39,544 nucleotides of DNA from Bacteroidota bacterium (lineage in GTDB: Bacteria; Bacteroidota; Bacteroidia; Bacteroidales; JAAUTT01). Every line of letters starts with the position of its first letter. Position 1 is the stretch's first letter. The notes below the pieces were generated by a model that saw only the letters and a list, made by a program, of their open reading frames with translations, was not told the DNA's origin and did not search any database. The DNA is taken from positions 1-39,544 of the forward strand of contig JAIFLU010000080.1 of NCBI GenBank assembly GCA_020048915.1, read 5' to 3'. Positions 32,481-39,544 of this stretch are shown piece after piece. The translations under genes were made by a program, and so were the position numbers.

Positions 32481-33911
32481 CTATTTTGCTTGAATATCTA
32501 AACAAACCATTTGTTTGGAATCGCGCATCAGTAAACGTCCATCAGCAATTGCAAGTGGCCCCCATGCATCGTGACCTTCAATAATTTTTGCTTTGTCGAG
32601 CACTTCAAACTTAGTGGTACTCAGTTTTGCAATAGTGAGCTCGCCTTCGTCGCTCAGGATAAAGAATTTTCCATCTGCAAGAATATATGGTCCCAGGCCA
32701 AAACGTTCGGTTGTACTGCTAGTCCAAAGAATATTTTTAAAATTATCGGGCCGGCAGCATACAAACTGGTTGCGGGTAGCCGAGGCATCTTTGGGTTGAA
32801 TATTATATACATATCCGTTATAGAGTATTGGAGTTTGCTGCTCCGAAGCCATTCCTTCCGAAGGTTTGTAGGACAGTACCGTTTTTACTGAAAAATTGTC
32901 CCCATCCCTATTTACTTGAATAATAATAGCTCCGGCACCATACCCAGCAGTCATAAAAATTTTATTTTGTCCTACAAACAAAGGTGAAGGAGCAATTACC
33001 GATGGATTAAAAACTTTTGTTTTCCACAAAAGCTTCCCCAAGTCAGCCCCTTCTGCCGAAATGCCGCAAAGTGCACCAATAGCATTATAAACATACATTT
33101 TCTTTCCCTGAATGGTCATGGGAATAACGGATGAGTGCGACATTTTTAAGTCATCGGTATTGAGTGTCTGCCATACCACTTTTCCGGTGGCACAATCTAT
33201 CCCAACCATAAGGGAAGTACCTCCCGGGGCAATAACGGCAATATCGTTGTCAATTAAAGGACACTGACCAGTATACCAAAGGGGTACTTCAGTTTTAAAT
33301 TCTTTTGTCAGATCGAGTCCCCATAACATATCGCCGGTTACAGGGTTGCAGCACATTACCTGGCAACGCGGCCCCATGGTAACAATGTATTTATCGGTTA
33401 CAGCCGGAATAGTACGCGACATTCCATGGTTACGTTTCAGGTTAACTGTATACCATCTCCTCCATATCTCGGCTCCACTTTCAAGCGAAAAACAGCGAAG
33501 AACATCATTTTTTTTACGCTCATCGTAATCGAGAACATAAACCCGGCCATTATAAACAGCAGGAGCGGCATGGCCATCGCCCAATTCAACCTTCCAGAGG
33601 GTTTTAGGGCCAGAGGCTCCCCATTTATCAATTAACTTTATCTTTTCCTTATTGATATTATCGATATCGGCTCCTCGAAAGCGAGGCCATTTCCCTGTCA
33701 ATAAAGTTTCGAAAGAGGAGATATATTCTTTGAATTTTTCACCAATAATAATTGAATCCTCATTGGATAAACCTTTAGCAGGACGATTATCCAAACCCGG
33801 TACATTTTCAGTTATATCCTTCACAGGATTATAAAAAAACCAAAAAACAAAGGCAACTGAAGCCAGCAGTATGAAAATGTATAAAAAATAATATTCTTTC
33901 CACTTAAACAT
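32481..33911 (-). CDS. Membrane-anchored PQQ-like beta-propeller protein with vicinal cysteines
   Basis: A 476-residue protein with one N-terminal anchor (about 7-27), a linker and a propeller opening KWPRFRGADIDN (74-85). Blade repeats include RCFSLESGAEIWRR and CATGKVVWQTL. Two vicinal Cys pairs are present, C187-C188 in QVMCCNP and C385-C386 in QFVCCRP. In quinoprotein alcohol dehydrogenases a vicinal disulfide stacks on PQQ, but other PQQ and calcium ligands were not identified here. It heads the unit of NHL, NapG-like and NapH-like genes after a 279-bp gap with a good promoter. Confidence 0.84.
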   Translation of the reverse strand: MFKWKEYYFLYIFILLASVAFVFWFFYNPVKDITENVPGLDNRPAKGLSNEDSIIIGEKFKEYISSFETLLTGKWPRFRGADIDNINKEKIKLIDKWGASGPKTLWKVELGDGHAAPAVYNGRVYVLDYDERKKNDVLRCFSLESGAEIWRRWYTVNLKRNHGMSRTIPAVTDKYIVTMGPRCQVMCCNPVTGDMLWGLDLTKEFKTEVPLWYTGQCPLIDNDIAVIAPGGTSLMVGIDCATGKVVWQTLNTDDLKMSHSSVIPMTIQGKKMYVYNAIGALCGISAEGADLGKLLWKTKVFNPSVIAPSPLFVGQNKIFMTAGYGAGAIIIQVNRDGDNFSVKTVLSYKPSEGMASEQQTPILYNGYVYNIQPKDASATRNQFVCCRPDNFKNILWTSSTTERFGLGPYILADGKFFILSDEGELTIAKLSTTKFEVLDKAKIIEGHDAWGPLAIADGRLLMRDSKQMVCLDIQAK

Positions 33912-33942
33912 TCAAAACCCTCCCGAAACCAAATTTATCTTC

Positions 33943-33970
33943 CAAAAATAAATGATTTATCCCTGACAAA
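33943..33970 (-). promoter_or_regulatory. Candidate promoter for the propeller-NapGH unit
   Basis: On the coding strand TTTG (33970-33967) is followed after 16 nt by TATTTTTG (33950-33943), an exact TAnnTTTG. The spacing is slightly short of the usual 19 or so. The start codon of the next gene is 31 nt downstream. The rest of the 279-bp gap (33912-34190) shows nothing else that I recognise. Confidence 0.5.
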
Positions 33971-34190
33971 AATTTGGAATCACTCTAAATTAGACAATTC
34001 AACTCTACTTTAATCCTAAAATATACAAACTTTAGTTGTACCCAACCTTTGAATGCTTTCCCGAATATTAATACTAAAAACAATTAGTAAGCAGCGGTTA
34101 GCACAGATCCCACATAGAACCTTTAGTCTTCATAAACTTTCCTTTTTATTTTCAGAAATAACATCATTTAGTTTGTTACCACCGAAAATA

Positions 34191-35426
34191 TCAGATTTCT
34201 TTAATGTCGTAAGCCATCAGCGCTTTTCCGTGGCGAATGTATAAAACGCCTTTATCTATTACCGGATGGGCAAAGTGCTCTTTGTTTCCTTTATCTATTT
34301 TCAGTTTGCCTGTAACTTCCATTTTAGCTCCATTGAGCTTGATGAGATTTACTTCGCCATTATCAGAGTAACAATATAGCATTCCATCAGCTGCAATTAA
34401 GCCTCCCTTGGTCATTTTCACCGAATCGATAACCGTACCGGTAGTAATATCAATACATTTTAATTTTGGGGCCCTTTCTGTGGTGAACAAATGGTTTCCA
34501 AGTTTCACAAATCCGTTGAAATTATTCTTAATACTAGCTACGCGCCAAATTTCCTTAATGCTTTTACCATCGGGCGAAAGCTCTAATTTTACTGCACCAT
34601 TTCCATCGCCGGCAACATAATAAATATACCCGTCGGCAAATACTGGTGTGTTGCACTGTTGGTTATAAACTACATTTTCCTGAAGCTGCGACCACAATAA
34701 TTCTCCGGTACCGGCATCCAAGCCAAAAATGTGATGAATAGTAAAGTTTACCAATACATTTCGGGCAGGCAGCTTAATTAAAAGGGGAGAGCAATACGAA
34801 ACCGAGTCTCCCATGGCTTTGGATGTCCAGATAGTTTCACCGCTAAATCGGTTCAATGCTGCCATGTTTTTTTCAGGATTTCCCGGTAAACAATATAGTT
34901 TATCACCGTCAACCAAAATAGATTCGGCATAACCAAAACTGTTCATTATTCCCTTGAATTTATCAGTCATTTCAACAGCCCATTTCTCTTTCCCGGTTTT
35001 AGTTTCGAGACAAGTAATGCGGCCATTTCCTGAGCATGCGTATACTAAATCGCCAACAACGGTAGGAGTTGAACGGGAGCCTGCAAACTTATTAGAAAAA
35101 CCGGTACCCACAAATTCTTTTCCGTTCGGCGTTTTCCATATTAACTGCCCTTTCAAATCGAAAGCAAAAACATGACTTATACTATCGACCCATCCGTTTA
35201 CAAAAAGCATATTGTTCGCAATAACCGGGGATCCATATCCATCGCCAATGTCTTCGTTTGCCCAAAGCAAAGCCGGACCATTCTCGGGCCAGCTTTTTAA
35301 TAATTGTTTTTCGTTATAAACGCCATCGCGATTAAGTCCCCTCCACTGAGCAGTAGTTTGAGAAAAACCTGTAATAACAATGCAGCAGAATGTAACCAGG
35401 ATGAAGGAATATTTCGCCAATTTCAT
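34191..35426 (-). CDS. Exported PQQ-like beta-propeller protein, tandem copy 4
   Basis: A 411-residue protein with a signal peptide (residues 1-22, ending TGFSQ), then the family opening QWRGLNRDGVYNEKQLLKSW. The C-terminal signature HFAHPVIDKGVLYIRHGKAL is shared with its three neighbours. Blade repeats such as TCLETKTGKEKWAVE and FGLDAGTGELLWSQL are visible. No vicinal Cys or catalytic residues are evident. It is the last of four tandem paralogues, 41 bp after copy 3. It probably contributes a binding or scaffold surface outside the inner membrane; the real ligand is unknown. Confidence 0.83.
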   Translation of the reverse strand: MKLAKYSFILVTFCCIVITGFSQTTAQWRGLNRDGVYNEKQLLKSWPENGPALLWANEDIGDGYGSPVIANNMLFVNGWVDSISHVFAFDLKGQLIWKTPNGKEFVGTGFSNKFAGSRSTPTVVGDLVYACSGNGRITCLETKTGKEKWAVEMTDKFKGIMNSFGYAESILVDGDKLYCLPGNPEKNMAALNRFSGETIWTSKAMGDSVSYCSPLLIKLPARNVLVNFTIHHIFGLDAGTGELLWSQLQENVVYNQQCNTPVFADGYIYYVAGDGNGAVKLELSPDGKSIKEIWRVASIKNNFNGFVKLGNHLFTTERAPKLKCIDITTGTVIDSVKMTKGGLIAADGMLYCYSDNGEVNLIKLNGAKMEVTGKLKIDKGNKEHFAHPVIDKGVLYIRHGKALMAYDIKEI

Positions 35427-35467
35427 TTTTGAAGTTTTTATTTGGTAGTCTGATTGTGATAAAATAA

Positions 35468-36733
35468 TTAGGTACTCTTAATGTTGTAAACCATAAGTGA
35501 ATTGCCATGCCTGATATAGAGTTTTCCATGATGAATAACAGGATGTGCCCAGTGTGGACCAGTACCTTTGGGAACTTTAAAACTGCTGATCAAATCGAAC
35601 TTTTCGGGATTAGGTTTCAACAATCCGACAAAACCGCTTTTTTCATCGTAAATATACAGTAACCCCTCAGCTGCAATAATGGATCCTTTACACTTCCATT
35701 GTTCCTCCCACATTTTTTTTCCGGTATTCCAATCGAGGCAAACCCAATTGCCATTGCCGTTATTAAGCCAATTGGAGCCAAAAATATACCCATTTACCAC
35801 CACAACGCCACCATGGTGAACATCTAAAACGGAGTCGGACCAGGCAACCGTTGCATTATTACCTCCATCCGTAAGATTCAGTAAAAAGCTTCCGTGATCG
35901 TATCCTCCGGTAACATATATTTTGCCATCCTTGTAAACCGGGGTAACACATTTAATGTTTGTTGCATCTTCCCATTGCATTTTTATTTTAGCAGGATGCA
36001 ATGAACTGTGATTCACTTTCCAAACAATATTACCTTTTACCGGATCAACTGCGATAAAATGATTACTGGTTACATTAACAATTAATTTTTTACCGGAATA
36101 ATCAATTAAAATGGGCGAAACATATCCGGGAAAATCTCCAATACTTTCGGACTTCCAAAGTACATTCCCATTGTTTTTATCCATAGCAATGGTAGTTGTT
36201 TCGGGGCCTCCGGTTGTAAAATATATTTTTGTGCCATCGATTATTATCGATTCAGCAATTCCCCAGGGGCCATAGGTCCCTTTGAACATTTCGCTGGCTT
36301 TGACCGACCAGATAATTGCACCGGATGTAGCGTCGACACAGGCAACATCGCCCAATCCACTAGAAACATAAACGCTGTTTCCTTCCACCGTTGGCGTACA
36401 GCGACTTTCAGGAAAGGATTCCTTCCAGGCGCGACCATAAACGGTTTGCCAAACAATTGCTCCCAAGGTATCCATGGCAACCAGCACATCGTTCTCATTC
36501 ACGATTCCTGTGAGAAAAATACGGTTATTTCCAAAAGAGACCGAAGAAAAACCTTTTGGTATTTCCGGGCTTGACCAAAGTAATTCCGGACCAGTTTCGG
36601 GCCATGATTTCAATAAGCCTGTCTCGGCAGAAATTCCGGTTCGATCTTCTTCCCTCCACTCACTAATGCTTTGAGCCATTAATAGTTGCACTGACAATAA
36701 AAATGATATGCCTACTAAAAAAATGTGTTTCAT
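35468..36733 (-). CDS. Exported PQQ-like beta-propeller protein, tandem copy 3
   Basis: A 421-residue protein with signal peptide ending LLMAQ (about 20), the opening EWREEDRTGISAETGLLKSW and the closing HWAHPVIHHGKLYIRHGNSL. The opening has WRE where the other three copies have WRG. Segments VCVDATSGAIIWSV, VAVDPVKGNIVW and CLDWNTGKKMWEEQW mark blades. It resembles copy 2 more than copies 1 and 4, sharing YIFGSNWLNNG and the Trp-Cys-Lys/Asn region near the end, which suggests that copies 2 and 3 duplicated most recently. It lies 34 bp after copy 2. Confidence 0.83.
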   Translation of the reverse strand: MKHIFLVGISFLLSVQLLMAQSISEWREEDRTGISAETGLLKSWPETGPELLWSSPEIPKGFSSVSFGNNRIFLTGIVNENDVLVAMDTLGAIVWQTVYGRAWKESFPESRCTPTVEGNSVYVSSGLGDVACVDATSGAIIWSVKASEMFKGTYGPWGIAESIIIDGTKIYFTTGGPETTTIAMDKNNGNVLWKSESIGDFPGYVSPILIDYSGKKLIVNVTSNHFIAVDPVKGNIVWKVNHSSLHPAKIKMQWEDATNIKCVTPVYKDGKIYVTGGYDHGSFLLNLTDGGNNATVAWSDSVLDVHHGGVVVVNGYIFGSNWLNNGNGNWVCLDWNTGKKMWEEQWKCKGSIIAAEGLLYIYDEKSGFVGLLKPNPEKFDLISSFKVPKGTGPHWAHPVIHHGKLYIRHGNSLMVYNIKST

Positions 36734-36767
36734 TCAATAAAATGTTTTAGAAATTAATAACCATCAA

Positions 36768-38012
36768 TTATTTTAAGGCAATATCGTAAGCCATTAAAGC
36801 ATCTCCATGCCGAACATATAATATTTTATTATGAATTACAGGATGTGCCCAATGAGGACCTGTTCCCAAAGGGATTTTGAAAGCGCTTATAATATCAAAC
36901 TTTTCAGGATTTGCTTTAACAAGAGCCAGCATTCCGGTCTTTTCTTCGTAACAGTATAAGTGACCATCGGCGGCGATAATAGAACCTTTGTTAATCCATT
37001 CCTGCTCATACTTTACAGAACCATCATTCCAATCCAGGCAAACCCATTTTCCCATGCCATTATTTAACCAGTTAGATCCATAAATGTAATTGCCTACTTT
37101 TACTACTCCTCCATGATGGTTATCGAGTATTTTATCCGACCACGCCAGCGAAACAGAAGTACCATCAGGAGCTAACCGAAGCATTACCCCTGCATGGTTA
37201 TATCCACTGGTAACATATATATTTCCGTCAAAATATACCGGGGTAGTTGCATTATTGTTTCGACCTTCGGTACCGGCAAACTTGCTAAAATCGAATTTCC
37301 AGATCAATTTTCCATCTATAGGGGAAACTCCAACTATATAGCTTTTTGTGACAGCAACAATTTGTTTTTTCCCGTTATGTTCTATTAAAACAGGTGAGCT
37401 GTATGCAGGAGCATCATTTAAAGATTCCGCTGTCCAAACTGTTGTTCCGGTTGCCTTATCCAATGCAACCATAGATGCTTTTTCGCCTCCGGTTATGAAA
37501 ATCGCATTGTTTTCAGCTAAAAGAATTGATTCAGCATGCCCCCAGTTTCCATTCACTCCCTGAAATTTTTCCAATGCATCTACTTTCCAGAAAACTTTTC
37601 CATCGTTTGCATCTAAACAAGCAATATCTCCATTTCCGCTTGATACATAAATACGCTCATTTTCAATTGTTGGGGTAGCACGACTCTCCGAATAAGAACC
37701 TCCCCAGGCTTTACCAAATGGAACTTGCCATTTTAGTTTTCCCTGGTAATCGAGCGCGATCAGTATTTCTTCATCATTCAAAACACCAGTTGTATAAAGC
37801 ATAGTTGTGCCAATTGCCACCGAAGAATTTCCTTTAGGAAGGTTTTGAGCAGACCAAAGCATAGAAGGTCCGGTATCGGGCCATTTTTGAAGTAAGCCGG
37901 ATTCGTTGTATACTCCGGTTCTCCCTAAGCCGCGCCATTCGCTGGTAACCTGAGCATTACCAATCGTCGGAATTATGAGAATCAGTAATAAAAGCTTATA
38001 AATCAACTTCAT
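36768..38012 (-). CDS. Exported PQQ-like beta-propeller protein, tandem copy 2
   Basis: A 414-residue protein with signal peptide ending TIGNAQ, the opening EWRGLGRTGVYNESGLLQKW and the closing HWAHPVIHNKILYVRHGDAL. Blade repeats include ACLDANDGKVFWKVDA and GVSPIDGKLIWKFDF. It follows copy 1 after a 209-bp gap, which carries the inverted repeat at 38133-38174, and precedes copy 3 by 34 bp. A Trp-rich region (SNWLNNGMGKWVCLDW) is shared with copy 3. No enzyme motif beyond the propeller is recognised. Confidence 0.83.
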   Translation of the reverse strand: MKLIYKLLLLILIIPTIGNAQVTSEWRGLGRTGVYNESGLLQKWPDTGPSMLWSAQNLPKGNSSVAIGTTMLYTTGVLNDEEILIALDYQGKLKWQVPFGKAWGGSYSESRATPTIENERIYVSSGNGDIACLDANDGKVFWKVDALEKFQGVNGNWGHAESILLAENNAIFITGGEKASMVALDKATGTTVWTAESLNDAPAYSSPVLIEHNGKKQIVAVTKSYIVGVSPIDGKLIWKFDFSKFAGTEGRNNNATTPVYFDGNIYVTSGYNHAGVMLRLAPDGTSVSLAWSDKILDNHHGGVVKVGNYIYGSNWLNNGMGKWVCLDWNDGSVKYEQEWINKGSIIAADGHLYCYEEKTGMLALVKANPEKFDIISAFKIPLGTGPHWAHPVIHNKILYVRHGDALMAYDIALK

Positions 38013-38132
38013 ATCAAGGATTTTATAATTTAAACATAATTGAATAAATTAGTTAAAGTGCTTAACCAAATTATAAATCGGCTACGTTTCAACACATACG
38101 ATCGAATATCTGAAATTTACCCTATTCTGAAA

Positions 38133-38174
38133 CGGTTTGGTTATTGTTGTAATAGTAATTTTTATACCAAACCG
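38133..38174. repeat. 9-bp inverted repeat after propeller copy 1
   Basis: CGGTTTGGT (38133-38141) and ACCAAACCG (38166-38174) are perfect complements separated by 24 bp. On the minus strand it lies 48 nt after the stop of the copy 1 gene and is followed by only three Ts, so it may be a weak terminator or an operator for the copy 2 gene. The loop is AT-rich. Confidence 0.4.
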
Positions 38175-38221
38175 CTCTGTAACCTCCTTAGAAAGAGTAA
38201 GCCCCTCACATTTAAAACCGG

Positions 38222-39436
38222 CTAATTGGCTGCAATATCATATACCATCAGGGAAGTTCCATGACGTACATAAAGCTTTTTATTTGCAATTACCAAATGC
38301 GCCCAATGCTGGTTTGCCCCGAATGGAACTTTGAATGAACTAATTAAATTGAACTGAGATGCCTGAGGCTCAATAAGACCAACAGAACCGCTTTCGCCAT
38401 ATCCATAGAGGAGGCCATCGGCAAAAATAATATTACCGGGAGCCATCAAATTAACAGCATACAGACTTTTACCGGTTTCCCAGTCGAGACAAATAAGTTT
38501 TCGGCTCTTATCGCCGGCACCATAAATTTTACCATCAACCAATACAACCCCGCCCATGCGACTATCGAGCTGCGAATCACGCCATACTTCTGTTATGCTG
38601 CTTCCATCGTCCGAAACCTTTAACATAACGCCACCTTTGCCATATCCACTGGTGCAATATAAAAATCCATCCTTATAAACAGGAGTATTTGGATGAACTG
38701 CCCATTGATTGGTATGTTCGTGCTTCCACAAAAGGTTGCCATTTTCTGCATCAATACCTAAAATAGATGCTTCGGTATGCGTAACTATGATTTTCTTATT
38801 CCCTGCCTTAATTAATGCAGGTGAGCAATAAGCGCTTTTTTCGCCATTGCCTTTGCTTTTCCAGATTAAATTTCCTGTGGTTTTATCCAAGGCAATAATA
38901 TTTGCGTCAATTCCACCCGGAGTGCATATCAGTTTATTTCCATCAATCAATAGGTTTTCGGTAACACCCCATTGAATATTCCTGCCATCGTATTTTGCGA
39001 AAAGATCAATTATCCAATTGATTTTACCATCGGAGGTATTCAGACAAACCAATTTTCCAAAGGCACTTTCAATATAAACTTTATCGTTGTCAATCAATGG
39101 CGTTGACCTTGTACCATTCCAGTTTTCGGTCCATTCCGTCCCATACTCGGTTTTCCAAAGTAGTTTTCCACTTAAATCGAGCGCGTACACAAAGCCTTTA
39201 TCGCCAGTCATACCAGCGGTATAGACAGCATTAGCGGTAACAGCAGCGGAGGCATGGCCATCGCCTAATTGGTCGAAATGCCAAAGTAGCTTTGGCCCTT
39301 CAGCAGGCCAGCTTTTTAACAAACCCGTTTCCTTATATATCCCATCCCTGTTAACTCCTCGCCATTGTGCATTTTGCTGGGCAGATAGGTTTATTCCGAT
39401 TATTAATAATACTATTAGCAGAATATGATTTTTCAT
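38222..39436 (-). CDS. Exported PQQ-like beta-propeller protein, tandem copy 1
   Basis: A 404-residue protein with signal peptide ending INLSAQ (about 19-20), the opening QWRGVNRDGIYKETGLLKSW and the closing HWAHLVIANKKLYVRHGTSL. Blade repeats include VCLNTSDGKINWIIDL, LGIDAENGNLLWKHE and CLDWETGKSLYAV. It is the first visible gene of the cluster in transcription order; only 108 bp of upstream DNA is inside the window, so genes further upstream may belong to the system. Propeller family membership is certain; function is unknown. Confidence 0.83.
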   Translation of the reverse strand: MKNHILLIVLLIIGINLSAQQNAQWRGVNRDGIYKETGLLKSWPAEGPKLLWHFDQLGDGHASAAVTANAVYTAGMTGDKGFVYALDLSGKLLWKTEYGTEWTENWNGTRSTPLIDNDKVYIESAFGKLVCLNTSDGKINWIIDLFAKYDGRNIQWGVTENLLIDGNKLICTPGGIDANIIALDKTTGNLIWKSKGNGEKSAYCSPALIKAGNKKIIVTHTEASILGIDAENGNLLWKHEHTNQWAVHPNTPVYKDGFLYCTSGYGKGGVMLKVSDDGSSITEVWRDSQLDSRMGGVVLVDGKIYGAGDKSRKLICLDWETGKSLYAVNLMAPGNIIFADGLLYGYGESGSVGLIEPQASQFNLISSFKVPFGANQHWAHLVIANKKLYVRHGTSLMVYDIAAN

Positions 39437-39544
39437 AGTTTTAGGTGTTAAAATTTGAAGTTTCTCTTTAATAAGCCAGACTAATTCAAAAACTCCCGGA
39501 CTTTTTAAACACCTGCAATATATGCAAAAATTTAATGTAGCAGA

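Noticed and set aside
22542..39436. True PQQ-dependent dehydrogenases
   Set aside because: The propeller repeats match the PQQ-like family, but I could not find the combination of Glu, Asn, Asp and heme or calcium sites typical of alcohol or methanol dehydrogenases, and the chains are shorter (370-480 residues, apart from the three-helix anchored form).
1..39544. Long open frames on the plus strand
   Set aside because: They lie opposite convincing minus-strand genes, have no recognisable domains and look like shadow frames.

Overview
The window is 39.5 kb of a Bacteroidota chromosome, most likely an anaerobic or facultative member of the Bacteroidales/Marinilabiliales group. This rests on the AT-rich intergenic DNA, weak Shine-Dalgarno sites, promoter elements resembling TAnnTTTG, Bacteroidota-type families (C_GCAxxG_C_C, GGGtGRT, WRG-type PQQ-like propellers) and the many ferredoxin-type enzymes. 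Every gene I accept is on the minus strand, so transcription runs from high to low coordinates. I saw no rRNA, tRNA, CRISPR array or transposase.

Region 1 (1-5.5 kb) is an arsenic/phosphate block: a 46-residue membrane microprotein, pstS, pstC and pstA (no pstB or phoU), then arsR, three different arsenate reductases and arsM, which runs off the window. A 25-bp sequence, 24/25 identical, lies in front of both the microprotein-pst unit and arsR-arsC-arsM, suggesting that one ArsR controls both.

Region 2 (5.6-10.1 kb) holds a ProC-like dehydrogenase, a membrane-anchored thioredoxin, and a fluoride-riboswitch-led operon (crcB, DUF190, a NifU-like scaffold, GGGtGRT) that ends in a strong intrinsic terminator. 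A C_GCAxxG_C_C protein follows the terminator.

Region 3 (10.2-16.7 kb) is a second metalloid operon: arsR2, a cytosolic CPKC thioredoxin, the ArsF-like lipoprotein, ArsG, ArsP, a DUF2798 protein, a CDF metal exporter and an octaheme membrane cytochrome c. Two copies of a near-perfect 18-bp palindrome mark its promoters.

Region 4 (17-39.5 kb) is the least explained part. It has seven PQQ-like beta-propeller proteins and one NHL propeller, a NapG/NapH-like Fe-S pair, a NuoE-NuoF fusion with extra ferredoxin domains, a GltD-like flavoprotein that lacks its pyridine-nucleotide domain, a GT4 glycosyltransferase and a LolD/FtsX-type ABC transporter. I infer a chain in which cytosolic NADH/ferredoxin electrons pass through a membrane Fe-S relay to exported propeller proteins; the terminal reaction cannot be read from the sequence. 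This is the best candidate for an undescribed system here.
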